DNA from: Torymus aiolomorphi
Lineage: Eukaryota; Arthropoda; Insecta; Hymenoptera; Torymidae
NCBI GenBank assembly: GCA_036365515.1
Contig: CM070873.1
Coordinates: 174,956,104-175,020,103 of the forward strand
Length of the DNA stretch: 64,000 nucleotides
Direction of reading: 5' to 3'
The translations under genes and the position numbers were made by a program. This document shows, piece after piece, positions 20,776 through 31,874 of the stretch. The number at the start of each line of letters is the position of its first letter. Positions within the stretch are counted from its first letter, which is position 1. The notes below the pieces were generated by a model. That model saw nothing but the letters and a program-made list of their open reading frames with translations, did not search any database and was not told the origin of the DNA.

Positions 20776-21718
20776 CTACTGGGCCTCTTCTTTGGCCCGA
20801 CGCGCCGTCTCCTCCGCATTTTCCCTGGCTCGCCTGGCCTCTTCCATACGCTCCTGCGCACGTGCCAGACGAGCCTCCTCCTCCTTCTGCAAGGTGGCGC
20901 GGCACAGCCTGGCGGCCCTGGCCTCTGCGGCGGCCGCGAGCTCTTCACGCCGGCCTTGGGCCATCCCCACCCATTTGCCGGCTTGATGCTCGCCGGCCTT
21001 ACCGTGGCACTTGAGGAAACCCTCCAGTGCGGCCAGAGTAGCGTCCACCGCAGCGCGCGAGGACTTGCTGAGGCGCCGCGCCTCCTCTAGAGCCTGCTCC
21101 ACCGGAACCCAGGCCGCACCGACTTCATCGGTCGGTGCTCCTTTCGGGGCCTGGGTAGGAGCATCTTCTTTTTTTTCCTTTTGCGGCCCGAGCCGCGACG
21201 GCGTCAACTTCCGGCGCACAATGATTGGCTCGGGCCGCCTCCTCCTCGGAGACCCGGCCAGCACCTGTCGGCTCGGCTGGTGCTTCTTCTTGCTGCCGAG
21301 CCCCGCTCTTCTCTCGCTGCTCCTTCGGAGGATGAGGTCGCCGTAGCGGGGACGGACCAACGCCTACGTCGGCCGGTCCCGAAGATCCCCTTCTTGGCTC
21401 CGGTGCTTCTATCTCCTCTATCACAAGTGTGGAGGGCTCTTCCACTGGCGGTGGTGCCAGTGTCACCACGTCTATTCCCTCCACTACCTGCTCCAGGAAG
21501 TCAATGACGGCGGGGTCAGGATTACACTGGATTAACCCAGCAATCACTTTCTTCGCCGTCTCTGCTATTTCTGGAGTCAGGCCCTGCATATCCTGCAATA
21601 GGCAAATTGACCCCTGAGATTGGTGTGACTGACGAGCGGAAAACAAGGACGGACACGGGTTAGTACGGACGACACATTTGGACGGCACAGTTAACGCTTC
21701 TTGTTGGCTCGGGTTCAA
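20776..21718 (-). pseudogene. G1 ORF3: Pro-rich and coiled-coil protein, not env-like
   Basis: Two overlapping frames. The first (21718-21125, 197 codons) has a short helical region (LTPEIAETAKKVIAGL) and then a Pro/Glu/Arg-rich linker. The second (21360-20776) runs from KEDAPTQAPKGAPTDEVG into a long Ala/Glu/Arg coiled coil (EEARLARAQERMEEARRARE). One indel near 21200-21350 probably split a single gene. The same order of blocks exists in G2 at 54094-54960. It has no signal peptide or membrane segment, so it is not an envelope. Role unknown; it sits where env would sit in errantiviruses. The C-terminus is cut by the LTR junction. Confidence 0.6.
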
Positions 21719-22566
21719 CGGGGATTTAGTTGTCCAGCGTTGATAGTTGTGGGCTTCTTTTTCGAACCTTTTGGCCTCCCTGGGCCTCGCTTAGGTTCAG
21801 TTGGAACGGTCACACGCTTAGACCGGCCACTCCTCGCACGCTTTCCTGGCCTAACTAATAGCGCGTCCTTACGAGGTGGACCGCGCATCTTAGCCGTCGT
21901 CCGAGGCTGTACATTCCCCTGGCTGACTCTGTTGCCCGCTGGCACGTTACGTTCGGCTGAAGAGTCCCTTGGTGGTAGCGACTGGGCTACTTCTTGACTA
22001 CTTTTGTCCAAGTAGTCCTTGGACTCTTCTGCGGAGACGTATCGCATGAGTTGCTGCGCATGGACGGGACGTATCGTTCGACCATCCTCACCTTGGATCT
22101 CATAGGTGTTTTCGCCTAGAATATTCACAATCGTGTAGGGCCCCGCGTACTTCGGGGCTAATTTGGCAGAAATCCCCTCAGCTACTGAGGATAGTACCTT
22201 ATTCTTTCTCCATACACGATCGCCTAGACAGAGTTCTAGAGGTCGACGATGAGCGTCATAATATTTGGCTTGTCTCGCTTGCTCCGCTTGCGCGTTGGCC
22301 GCCGCCCGAACGTGCAATTTGCGGAGCTTGTCCATGCGCGCCACCCAATTATTTATCACCTCTTGCTGCCCTTGCTCTTCGGCTAACCTGTCTTCCTCCC
22401 GCCTTAGTGTCTTCGGTGGGACAGGCTGTCGACCGTAAATGAGCATGGCAGGACTTATCTTGGTAGAGCTGTGTTCTGCTGTATTATACGCGAACGCCAA
22501 CTCGTTCAGATGCTCATCCCAGGACCGGTGATTCTCCTCAGCGTAAGACATGACCATGGTCTTCAC
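21715..22566 (-). pseudogene. G1 integrase C-terminal part with AT-hook tail
   Basis: A 283-codon frame continuing the integrase after a stop: NELAFAYNTAEHSST, GDRVWRKNKVLS, KYAGPYTIVNIL (the SH3-like Gypsy integrase tail) and a basic end with an AT-hook, KRGPGRPKGSKKK. AT-hooks bind AT-rich minor grooves and could guide target choice, as inference. It overlaps the start of ORF3 by a few bases. Confidence 0.75.
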
Positions 22567-22569
22567 CGT

Positions 22570-23263
22570 TCAGTTCATCCGCTCAACAGGATTGGCTTGA
22601 GGGTGATATGGTGATGTAGACGTGTGATGCACGTTTCTCTCCTTTAAGTATGCCTCCAAGTGTGCATTCTTAAATTCAGTCCCATTATCGAACAGAAACA
22701 CCTCGGGGACACCGAACCGCAGACATACTCGTTCGTTGAACCCGTTTATCACCGATTTGCCATCTGCCCTTTTTATCGGAATTACTTCGATCCAGCGTGT
22801 GAACAGGTCCTGGAAGATGAGAATATATTCGTGGCCGTGCTTGGTTTTAGGAAGGGGTCCCATAATATCGCTGGCCACGATTTGCCATGGACGTTCTGTA
22901 ATGCTACGTCCCATGAATCCTGCTCGAGCGCGCTGTTCGACTTTGCACTGCTGGCCAATAATACTTCCGCCTTACCCTCTCTAGAGTTTTCTCGCGACCC
23001 AAGTGCCCAGCAGTTGGTAAGTCATGGCATTCTCTCAATACTTCGCGTCGCTCTTCGTGAGGGACTGCTAACTTCCATGCATCGTCGTCGCCGAGAGATT
23101 CGTCTATGACTTCATTAGGGTTGTATTTGTACAGTCTCCCCCCCCCCGCCAGCTTGATCGTGGAGAATTCTCGCGGCTTCTGTTGAACCTCTTTCACGAT
23201 CTTGAGGTACCAGTGGTCGTCTGTATCGCGCTCGAGCTCTAACGCGGCGACTGGCTCTTCTTC
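22570..23263 (-). pseudogene. G1 integrase zinc domain and catalytic core
   Basis: From the right: a short frame with CHDLPTAGHLG...VRRKYYWP (the two His of the HHCC zinc finger), then the core with Asp in ASDIMGPLP, Asp in LFDNGTEF and Glu in ANPVERMN. Compared with G2, 50 bp are missing at about 22952, which removes both zinc-finger Cys and shifts the frame. A TGA directly after ERMN separates the core from the C-terminal part. The integrase cannot be made whole. Confidence 0.85.
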
Positions 23264-23870
23264 CTAGAACATCCGTGAAAGGGCATCTGGGACATTGTTC
23301 AACGAGCCCTTTCGATGTTCGACCATGAAACTGTGCTTCTGCAGCTCCAAAGCCCACCTGGCTAACCTGCCGGTCGGGTTTTGGAGGTCACGGAGCCACT
23401 TCAAGCTGCTATGGTCCGTGATAACCTTGAAGTTGTAGGCCTCTATATACGGACGGAACTTTTTAATTGCCCAGAGAATTGCTAGACATTCTCGTTCCGT
23501 CACGCTATAATTCCTCTCGGCTGCGCTCAGAGTTCGTCCTGCGAACTCTAGGACTCTTTCATCGCCGTCAATTATTTGGTATAGCACCGCTCTCAGACCT
23601 GTATCGCTCGCGTCAGTTTGCACCACGAACTGCGCGTTAGATACCGATCTGTGTAGAATCGGTGCAGAAGATACTAGCGCTTTTAGCTTTTGGAAGGCCT
23701 CTGCTTGTGCTGTTGACCACTCATATTTCCGATCCTTTTTCGTTAATTCGGTCAGTGGTTCAGCAATTGTGGCGAAGTTCGATAAAAATTTCTATACCAC
23801 GAGGCCATTCCTAAGAAACGTCTCAGCTGATGGAGGTTTTTCGGTACCGGATACTCCATAATCGACAGAA
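23264..23870 (-). pseudogene. G1 RNase H and RT connection
   Basis: A 120-codon frame from VQTDASDTGLRAVLY through SVTERECLAILWAI to ITDHSSLKWL and NVPDALSRMF, which is Gypsy RNase H with its acidic motifs. It removes the RNA strand during cDNA synthesis. The connection to RT (23640-23880) is in another frame, so at least one indel separates them. Confidence 0.85.
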
Positions 23871-23887
23871 GACGCTCTTCTCGCGAT

Positions 23888-24500
23888 TTATTGTGATGCG
23901 TCCTGTATCCTGTCCAGAACTCTTTTTAGAACCTCTTTGTGCTCCTCGAATGTCTCTGTGACTGTTATTATATCGCCGAGATACGAGTAAGCAAAAGGTT
24001 CGAGTTCGGGGCCAATGACTTTGTCAATCAGCCTCTGGAAGGACGCTCCGGCATACAAAAGACCGTAGGGCATTCTCGTAAATTGGAAAAGCCCTTTGCC
24101 TGGCACGGTGAAGGCCGTAGTCTCTTTGCACTCCGGACTAAGTGGTATCTGGTGGTACGCACTGCTTAAATCCAACGTGGAGATGTATCGTGCTTTCTGC
24201 AGTTTGCGCAAGATACTTTCCATGTATGGTAACGGGTGCGCGTCTGGCTTTGACGCTCCGTTCACTTTTCTGAAGTCCATACAGAAACGGAACTTCCCGT
24301 TTGACTTGCGTACCATTACCACTGGACTTGACCAGCCACTTGTCAAGGGTTCTATTATTCCCGTGACTAGCATTTCCTCCACCTGTTTGTGCATCTCTTC
24401 CTCGAGTTTCTGAGATACAGGGTAGTACTTCTGTTTAATGGGTCTTGTAGATCCGACGTCTATTGCATGCTCGATCCACGAAGTACACCCTAATTGTGCC
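23888..24500 (-). pseudogene. G1 reverse transcriptase with a mutated catalytic box
   Basis: Gypsy RT blocks in order: GIIEPLTSGWSSPVVMV, FCMDFRKVN, ISTLDLSSAYHQIPL, FQFTRMPYGL. The catalytic box reads YSYLGDI where the family and the G2 copy have YLDD. The Asp-to-Gly change removes a metal ligand, so this RT should be inactive even apart from the frame breaks. Confidence 0.88.
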
Positions 24501-24550
24501 AGGCTGCTACCGATCAGCTGAGCTACTAAAGCTTCTACCTCTTTGCGCTG

Positions 24551-24990
24551 TTATTCTGTCGGGTCCGGCAACCCTATAGCTGATACGAAGATGGTGTTGT
24601 TTGCGGTTATGGCGGCTACTTCTAACTTTACGCTTGCATTGTCATCCTTGAGATGCAGCGTGTTATCTGTGGGGTCTAAAACAGCGCTAAAGTTCTTAAT
24701 GAAGTTTATCCCCAAGTAGCACTCCATATCTAGATCTGGCATTATTGCGACGCGCACTTCTTTGCACACGCCAGCCACGACCATGGGCAGATACACATAG
24801 CCAACCACAGCTATGCTTTGCCCGTTTGCCACCCGTGCCGTTAGGCCGCTGGTTGGGATTAACTCTTTTCCACAAGCTGTAGCGAGCTGTAGGCCGATGG
24901 AATTCATCCTAGTCCATGAAGCTCCTGAATCAAAGAGTCCTCGTAGCCTGTAACCGGCTACACCTACTTGAAGGCACCATCGCGAGCATG
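24551..24990 (-). pseudogene. G1 aspartic protease
   Basis: The frame opens upstream of the first ATG and reads RGLFDSGASWTRMNSIG, in which DSGA is the protease active site, then a beta-rich domain (VGYVYLPMVVAGV, ECYLGINFI). A stop at 24551 splits it from RT. It processes Gag-Pol in the intact element. Confidence 0.78.
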
Positions 24991-24999
24991 TTTCCTAGT

Positions 25000-26149
25000 T
25001 GACTTCATTTGGTTCAATCACGGGAACTTCTTCGCTCTCCACTCAAGACGATTGGACCAAGTTACATTCGGTCTCTGGTGAGAGAGCTGGGGGCGGGTAT
25101 GTCGTCGTATTTACCTGCTCCCCTGACCGTTTTCCTGTTGGTTTCCGGCAGCATTGGGCTTGTTGCCTCCCTTCTGCTCATATCCGGGTTCTCTTTGGTA
25201 CTCTGGCCTTTGTGGACGTCCGTTATTTCTTGGACTTTGCGGCCTAGCCTGGTGGGTCGAGCTACTACACCCACTAGGCTTGTTAGTAACTTGCTCCCCC
25301 TCCCACCACCTATTTTCCCAGTTACCCTTCTTCTTAGGTTTTCTAGTTGGCGGCGGGCTAGGCCCGCCTCCTTTCTTTTTTTTTTTTTTTGCTCCTTGTT
25401 CTCGTCGGTGCTATTCTTTGTCAAGGCCGATAAGCATTCGGCCATGATCCGATGGAACATAGCCTCGGGGCTCTCTCGAGGCTGGTGCTGTTGTGCCGCA
25501 TCGCCGCCACGCTTGGATTCTACTTTTTCCGCTGATCCGTGGGCGGCCCTGTCGGTACGTAGGCAAATTCTGGCATGTACGTGTGCTCGGGCGGTGGTGG
25601 CGAGTGATACACCTTATCTGCCGCGAGCGCTAATTCGGCTTCCCGGGCCAGGTCCAGGAGCCCTCGGTAATCCGTAATTTGATTACGGAATCGCATTACC
25701 ATCTTTTGCAGTTCTAGCCGCATATTCCGGTGCAACACGTCTAACTGTTGAGCAATGCTAGGCACCGGAACCAACTTGTGGACCATGGCTTGTAGATTTA
25801 CTACGTAATCACGCGTAAGTTCATTTCTGCCTTGAGTCCTCGCGTTTATTTCCGCCAGGGCGCGCTGCTGATGTCCCCTGTCCCCGCCATACATGTGCGT
25901 TATGGCCTCTTTGAAATCTGGCCACGATCGCCATGTATGGCGGTTCCTCCGGTACCAGGTGTCTGCTACCCCCGTTAGGAGCTCTGACAACGACGAAAGT
26001 ACCTGGTCGTATGTCAGATTAGCTAGAGTTCTGCATTCCTCTATTCTCGTGAGGAATAACTCAACGCTCTGTTCCTTTGAGGACCCTGAGAACTTGATGT
26101 GCCATTTTCGGACTATCTGGCCCACATCACGGTTCGTCTGCTGAGGCAA
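25000..26149 (-). pseudogene. G1 gag capsid region
   Basis: Frame 26149-25520 (209 codons) has a retrotransposon gag domain: KWHIKFSGSS near the start, LTGVADTWYRR, WPDFKEAITHMYGG, RDYVVNLQAM, HRNMRLELQ. The tail to 25000 is basic and Asn/Gln-rich in shifted frames, with an A15 run near 25375-25390 (a T run on plus). I see no CCHC knuckle there, only scattered Trp and Ser residues. The capsid packages the genomic RNA. Confidence 0.8.
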
Positions 26150-26376
26150 ATACGTTTGCCTCTCAGTCGGGTCCTGGGTCGCGCCATTCCTTGTCGGCGC
26201 TGGGAAGAATTTCTGGTATCATTCCTCCCAGCGTCTATTGGAGACTGGAGACTCGGGCTGCTGATGTTGAACTCCGCATACGCGAACGTGTCTTGGAAGT
26301 TCACATGCGGTGATCCTCGTCTACGGCCCGTGCTTGGGGGTTGAACTCCCTCCGAGTGCGTACCTGAGGTTGGATG

Positions 26377-27401
26377 TCACGCTCCTTGAAGTATTCGCAC
26401 ATTCTCTTTAAGCTCTTCCACCTCTTCGACGAGTGTTTTGATCACCGCCAGTGGCTGCTCCGATAATATGCTGTCTCCGACTGCTATCCCGGTGGTTTGC
26501 GACTCACGCTGTCGCGGCCACTCCAGGTTTTGCGACTGCGGCGGATTTTGCGATTGCTGCCAGAACCCGTGCTGCCCATTTCGTGCTAACGACTCTTCTT
26601 CGTAGTTGCGCTGGCATTGTCGTTGCCTGCGCTGCTCTTCCAGGAGCACTTGCTGCCACTGCTGCAGCTCCTGATGTTGTTGCTGTTGCTGCCGTCGCTG
26701 CTGCTCCAACTGCTGTTGCTGCATTTGCTGCTGCTGCATTTGCTGCTGCTGCAGTTGTTGCTGTTGGAGCTGTTGCTGTTGAGGCTATCCCTCGGCTTCG
26801 GCTGGAGATGTCCCGATGGGTGCTGCAGAGCTCAATATCTCTGTCCCGGAACCCTCCTGGCCGTTTGCCTCTTCCGCTGGCTCCACCACTGCATTATGTA
26901 CTTGTTGTGGAGTGTTCATCCTCCGAGACTCCGAGAGTTTCTGCACTATCGGGTGTCAAGAAGCGTTATGAACGGGTGCGGGTGGTCTGGTTCAGTATTG
27001 GGATCCACAATAGTCGATCCAGACTTGTTCATCAACGTTAAGTCGATGAACGCCCTTCAGAACTGCTCGCGTTTAGCAAACGCTTGCTGCTCCAACAGTT
27101 CCGGCTCTGGGATGAAATCGGTGGCACTATAATCGCCCATAAACCACTTGATCGCTGTCAACATATTTACTGACTGCACATCTGACTGCTGTAGACCAAG
27201 GGCTTGCATGGCCTCGCTTATTTCCTCTTCGGGCTGTGTATAGGCCCCATTGGGTATCGCAGATTCCGCAAACTGCGATGATCGGGCCATGGTGTCAATT
27301 GGCTGTGTGCTTCCCCACGAACTTATTTTACTAGCGCGAGTAGTGTCTGTATTGATGGCAAAGAGAGTTTGCCTATTCAACCTGTGAGCTAGCTTTTTCA
27401 A
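26377..27401 (-). pseudogene. G1 gag N-terminal region with polyglutamine
   Basis: Frame 27401-27057 (114 codons) begins at the first ATG after the leader and looks like a gag N-terminus. After a frame break, 26739-26377 encodes Gln tracts (QQQQMQQQQLEQQ and QQQQQ) and then a coiled coil (TLVEEVEELKENVRILQ). The CTG/TTG-rich plus strand of the Gln tracts produces large but meaningless antisense frames. Confidence 0.6.
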
Positions 27402-27575
27402 CGCGAACCCGGGTTATTTTCTAAGAGCTACGGCGGTTGCTCTTAACCTCGATAACGCACGAGGGTTTCCCGTATGCGGCTCTAAAAAAACAAAAGCTAT
27501 TTTTGTAATTAATTACTATTTGTAATTAATTACGCTCAACTACTCGCACTTGTAATTTTAAAATAAATATCTGTG

Positions 27576-27637
<62 letters not shown>

Positions 27638-27846
27638 TATGAAACGCTAGTTATGCAGACACTTTCCGAAATTTAAATAGACTTATGCAGACAGAGACCG
27701 ACTTATGCAGACGTCAGCATAAGTAGAGGGATTATTTCTTTAGTCACGCTAGACTTGTGCAGACACTTGTATAAACGGTACTACACTTATGCAGACAGGT
27801 CACGTGGTCTTATACATTGGTGTCAGCATAAGTCGATGTTCATATG

Positions 27847-27934
<88 letters not shown>

Positions 27935-28511
27935 AAAGCGGACAATATCACCAAAACACACAAAAAATAAATACAATTTTCACCTAAAAAAATAAACAAA
28001 CAATTTTAAAGTTCGAGGGGATTTTTGTGCTCCAGTTTTTACTCAGGCGCACAGTCAACTTTTTGTTCTGAAAAAAAAAAATTTATTTTTCGTCCACTAA
28101 ACAATAATTCGTATCGAAAATACGAGGAGAAAAAAAATTTTCGAGACGAGAAAAAATTAATTAAAAAAAATTAATTATCGCTTAAAAAAATTTTTTGTTG
28201 TAAAAGAAAAATTTAATTGTTATTAAAAAAAAATTTTTAATTGTTAAAAACAATTATCCAACGTACAAAAATTTCGCGATCGAGATCTCTCCTTACCGGC
28301 ACTCTAGGTCGAGGGTGATTGGCTATCGCTCGCCTAACCTCTCGACCGCACTCTCGCAACAGCACGGCTGTGTCACGCACACGCGCACACGCGCCTACGA
28401 GCTGCGGCAGGAAGAGCCTTTCTTTGCAGCTTGCGTCAGCTACGCTGCTGAGCTTCTTCGCGCCAAGATTCACCGAGAATCACGTACGCGCCGCGGGTCC
28501 TTCTCCACCCA
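27402..28511 (-). other. G1 leader (hosts cassette L3)
   Basis: Untranslated leader between primer binding site and gag. It holds a poly(A)/(T)-rich block with AATTAATT palindromes (about 28070-28260) that is shared with G2 at 58940-59120, followed by a GC-richer block (28265-28511) also shared with G2. Cassette L3 and its (TA)n arms are inserted at about 27578-27931. Confidence 0.65.
27578..27931 (-). repeat. Word cassette L3 with (TA)n flanks
   Basis: Two (TA)n tracts (27578-27632 and 27850-27931) enclose a unit in which CTTATGCAGAC occurs about five times (27651, 27681, 27701, 27753, 27785) and its near-complement GTCAGCATAAG twice (27713, 27822). On the minus strand the core TGACTAAAGAAATAATCCCT (27726-27743) is the same as in L1 and L2, yet the word is unrelated. 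Confidence 0.75.
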
Positions 28512-28529
28512 CAATTCGTTGTGGCGCCA
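28512..28529 (-). promoter_or_regulatory. G1 primer binding site
   Basis: Minus-strand TGGCGCCACAACGAATTG begins two bases inside the 5' LTR. It has the same TGGCGCC start as the site at 1074 and the same sequence as G2 at 59375-59392. Confidence 0.75.
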
Positions 28530-28531
28530 GT

Positions 28532-29587
28532 TGGAACGGGATGGCTAGTGGAGGACAATCCCAACAAGCCACAGGCCAGCGATGCCCTAGAAAACGGTGC
28601 CGCGTGTGTCAAACTAAAATGACTTGCCCGGGGATCTGCTCCTGGAATCCCGAAAACAACGCGAAGACCGCACACGAACTTCGCTTTCCAACTAATTGGA
28701 TCGCTGAGTGAAAAGCGCGCGCTCGAAGAGTAAAGCGCGTGGCCGCTACGCTCAGATATGAAAATGACCGGCGGAGTCGTTTTCCCGCGGTGGCGGCGGT
28801 ATCCGGGAGAAGGACAGGTTGTAATTAACAACGCGACGAGTAACTAGATATCACAGTATATTAAAACCAATAACAATTACATGCACAACGCACGTGCTTA
28901 TTAAAACAAACTGTTAGTTCGCGCGCGACAGTTAATATTCAAACGCGCGAACAACACGGCGCGCGGCGAAGCTGCTAATCTCGCGCGCGGTGTTAAAGTA
29001 CGGCGGGCTGACACACACACGCACGTACACGGCACAGAAAGCTTGCACGGGGCGATTTCCTTGCGAGCCTTTACAATAAACCCGCGAGAGAAGAGTAGAA
29101 AACTTAGGAAGGAGCAGACGGTGCACTCGGCTCTCTCTCGCTCTCTGTCCCTCGTACAGTAGTTGCGCTCTCTTTCTCTCTCTCTCTTACTCGCTGTATT
29201 GGATCGGCAGGCGGGCTGGCTGCCGGCTCCTCGCTCGCTGTCTCGTGTGGCTCACGCGGCTCGGGATCGCTCTCTCTGTCTCTCTTTCTCACGCATACAC
29301 TCTGCTCGGCGCCTCCACTGCACTCGCGGTTACTATAAAAAGCTAGGAGGGCGCGGACGAGGTAACTTTTGAGAGACACGCTGGAGAGAAGTTCTCGGCA
29401 CGATGGCAGACATGAAGACGGCTGCCGTGACTCGCATAAAGCCGTAGCAGCTTCGCGTGTACGCGAGAGGCATATTACGCGTCGCGAGACCGTTCTAATA
29501 CGGTCAGAATGCTCGCGCCCCCAGTGAGCATGCCTGCTCGGCGCGGGTAATTCGAATCTCGAATTACCTAACTCGCGCACGCGTTAG
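28532..29587 (-). repeat. G1 5' LTR
   Basis: About 1056 bp, matching 20024-20775 over the shared part and 47756-49121 over the whole, including the GGGTAATTCGAATC...ATTACCTAACTCGCGCACGCG end. A short TC-rich tract sits where the G2 copy has 520 bp of (CT)n. The outer terminus reads GCGTTAG instead of GCGTTACA. Confidence 0.85.
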
Positions 29588-30060
29588 TGTAGTTATAGGT
29601 GTAAGAGTTGCAATTTTAAGGTTTTCATGTATAAGTATTTTTTTCATTGTAAAAACCCTAAAAATTCAAAAAAATGCAAAAAATTATTGCAAAAAATCAG
29701 TTTTTGCCATGAAAAAAAATATATATACATAAAAACCTTAAAATTGCAACTCTTACGCCCATAACTACATAAATTAGGAACAATTTGCACTTTGTCCCAT
29801 GATAATCCATCATGCGGTCTCGGAGAAAAATTACGACAAACTTTTTTCTTCAAAATGCTATAACTGAGGATAAAATGAGTTTAAGGACCTCTGCCTTGGC
29901 TCATTTTATTCAAAATAAATTATATTTACAATATATTTTGATTATTTTACTATAATAATAATTTTTACCATTTTTTTAGGTTTTTGGCCAGAAAGGCCTA
30001 TAGGTGTAAGACCTCCTTAATTGTTGCCGCTTTGTTAAAAAAATGGAAATATCTAAAAAA
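29588..30060 (+). repeat. Right piece of the split palindromic element (copy B)
   Basis: 29593-29642 (TTATAGGTGTAAGAGTTGC...) is the inverse of about 29714-29763 (GCAACTCTTACGCCCATAA); the palindrome continues across G1 into 19925-20023. To the right, 29775-30040 carries the same landmarks as copy A at 4054-4310, ending TATAGGTGTAAGACCTCCTTAA. No coding capacity. Confidence 0.65.
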
Positions 30061-30074
30061 ACAAAATCAACCTC

Positions 30075-31234
30075 TCGAAAGTAGAATTTATTGATGGTGT
30101 AAAAGTACTCTTAGAGTCCACTTATTTACAATTCAACAATAAATTTTATAAACAGATTCTTGGTGCCCCTATGGATTTTTGCACGAGTCCTTGGTTTGCT
30201 GACATCGTCCTTGAACTATTAGAGACATCTTGCCTTAATAAGCATAAATCAGAATACGCACTTTATAAGAGATATGTGGACGATTGCATTCTCATTACAA
30301 AAAAAAGATCGTACTTCTGACATCTTTAACACGTTCAATAGTTACAATAGCCACCTAAAATTCACAATAGAACACGAAACGAATAACAGTATAAATTTCT
30401 TAGATATCACTCTCCCTAGAACAGACTACAGTAAAATAATCTCCAATTGGTATAGAAAATGCACTGTTTCTGGACGGTATATAAACTTCCACTCTCATCA
30501 TCCAATTTTGCAAAAGATAGCCATAATTTATAATTTAGTAGGCAAATCTATTAAACTATCACATTCGCAGTTTCATGAAAACAATTTAAAAATAACCACA
30601 CACTATCTATTGTGCAATAACTTTCTGTTATACTTCATATATAAATACATCGGCATTAGACTCCAACAGATTCATAACATAAACAATAACATAGCGAACG
30701 TTACTAGCAATATATCTAATATTCTACACATAAAAAAGAAAATTGTCCTTCCCTTTATAAAAAAATCTCACGCCTAAAATCAATCGAATTCTATATTCAC
30801 ATAATCTCCTTCCGATTAACAAAACAATTCACAAATTCAACCATATAATTAAATTAGGGAAAGATCATTTAGAACAGCCGGATGCCAAAGGCATTGTGTA
30901 TAAGATCAACTGCAAAGATTGTTCGGCCACTTATGTAGGCATGAGTAAAAGAAAATTAAAAAAGCGCACATACGAACATCAAAGAGCCGTGAAATTAAAA
31001 TCAGAATATTCTACCCTTGCTACACAGTCTCACCAGACTGGACATTCTATAAATTTTGAAAACATCGAAATCTTATATAGAGAAAAAAATTTATTTAAAC
31101 GTTCATTTTCAGAAATGATAAACATCCACTACCATAGCAATACGATCAATCGTTTGGAAGACACGCATTTTCTTAAAATGGCATACAAAAAAACAATAGA
31201 AAAGATAAAGAAACAACAAAATAACAACAATTAA
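30075..31234 (+). pseudogene. Penelope-like element: RT C-terminal half and GIY-YIG nuclease
   Basis: RT part: QILGAPMDFCTSPWFAD, then RYVDDCILI, the Penelope catalytic box, at about 30268-30295. An eight-A run near 30298 shifts the frame to the one running from 30274 to 30777 (NSINFLDITLPR, GRYINFHSHHP). After another shift the nuclease frame (30896-31234, 112 codons) has YKINC...YVGMSKRK...RTYEH and an intact C-terminal end with ETHF-like residues. The element is 5'-truncated; missing upstream RT is of the type seen at 17627-17795. Confidence 0.85.
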
Positions 31235-31874
31235 ATGCTCTACTGATTTATATGCTTATTGTGATCCTCCTTATTCTCCTATGGTTCCCTTTTGATCGTC
31301 AGGATTCTACCAGGAACACACGTTCCCGAGTAGGTGTCCGTCGTGCTAGCTATACACAGCTTGAGAGTACATACCACCCGTACCATCTCTCTAAGCTATG
31401 CTTGCCGGATAGCTTAGCAGGTTCTCTCATCTCACACGTAGCACTTCCCCCACTCCCATGCTTCTCTCGCTCTTCCACGTTCTCCCTCGTCTACATGACA
31501 TGTGATTGTTGGTATAAATAGGGGTGTATGACACCTTTTTTTATTAGTGCTTGTACAAATTGTTATCAACAATAAGTGTACTTCGTGTATTTCTGACAAG
31601 GATAAATAATCAGTTTATTCAATATTACATAAGACCGACATAATGCGACGCATAGATTTTTAAGGTAACATTATAATACAAAAAACCTTATAACATTATA
31701 TAAATTATGTATATGAAGAAACTTTTTAAATTTAAATAAATAATGTTTGTGCTTTCGTGTAGCCCTGAAGAAGGAAGTGAAAAATACTTCCGAAACGTTG
31801 GTAATTCAAATAAATGCTGTTACTCAAAGTTCGTCTAGTGTCCGTTAAAAATTATTTCAAATCTATACTACGAA
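31235..31874 (+). other. Penelope 3' region with TATA box and hammerhead-like motif
   Basis: After the nuclease stop there is GC-balanced sequence, then GGTATAAATAGGGG (TATA box at 31513-31520) and an A/T-rich tail. At 31765-31800 CTGAAGA, a GGAAGT/ACTTCC stem and GAAACGTTG form a hammerhead-like core. In Penelope elements repeated ends carry both a promoter and such ribozymes, so this may be the element's terminal repeat. Self-cleavage is not shown. Confidence 0.5.

Larger units (their letters stand above)
20024..29587 (-). mobile_element. Gypsy element G1 (complete outline, decayed)
   Basis: A 9.56-kb minus-strand Ty3/Gypsy element: 5' LTR at right (28532-29587), primer binding site, leader, gag, protease, RT, RNase H, integrase, a third ORF, and a truncated 3' LTR at left. 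It is flanked by the 5-bp direct repeat TGTAG (20019-20023 and 29588-29592). LTR termini have drifted from TGTAACG...CGTTACA. Several stops, a 50-bp integrase deletion and a loss of U3 and polypurine tract show it is inactive. Confidence 0.85.

Noticed and set aside
20497..21507. Long plus-strand frames at 20.5-21.5 kb and their counterparts at 54.2-54.9 kb
   Set aside because: Antisense to ORF3 and the LTR; GC-rich composition removes stops.
26451..27132. Two long plus-strand frames, Ala-rich and Leu-rich
   Set aside because: They are antisense to the polyglutamine part of G1 gag; CAG-like repeats keep all frames open.
31761..31810. Firm call of an active hammerhead ribozyme
   Set aside because: The CTGAAGA, stem II and GAAA parts fit, but stem I and a proper stem III with cleavage site could not be drawn with confidence; reported as hammerhead-like only.
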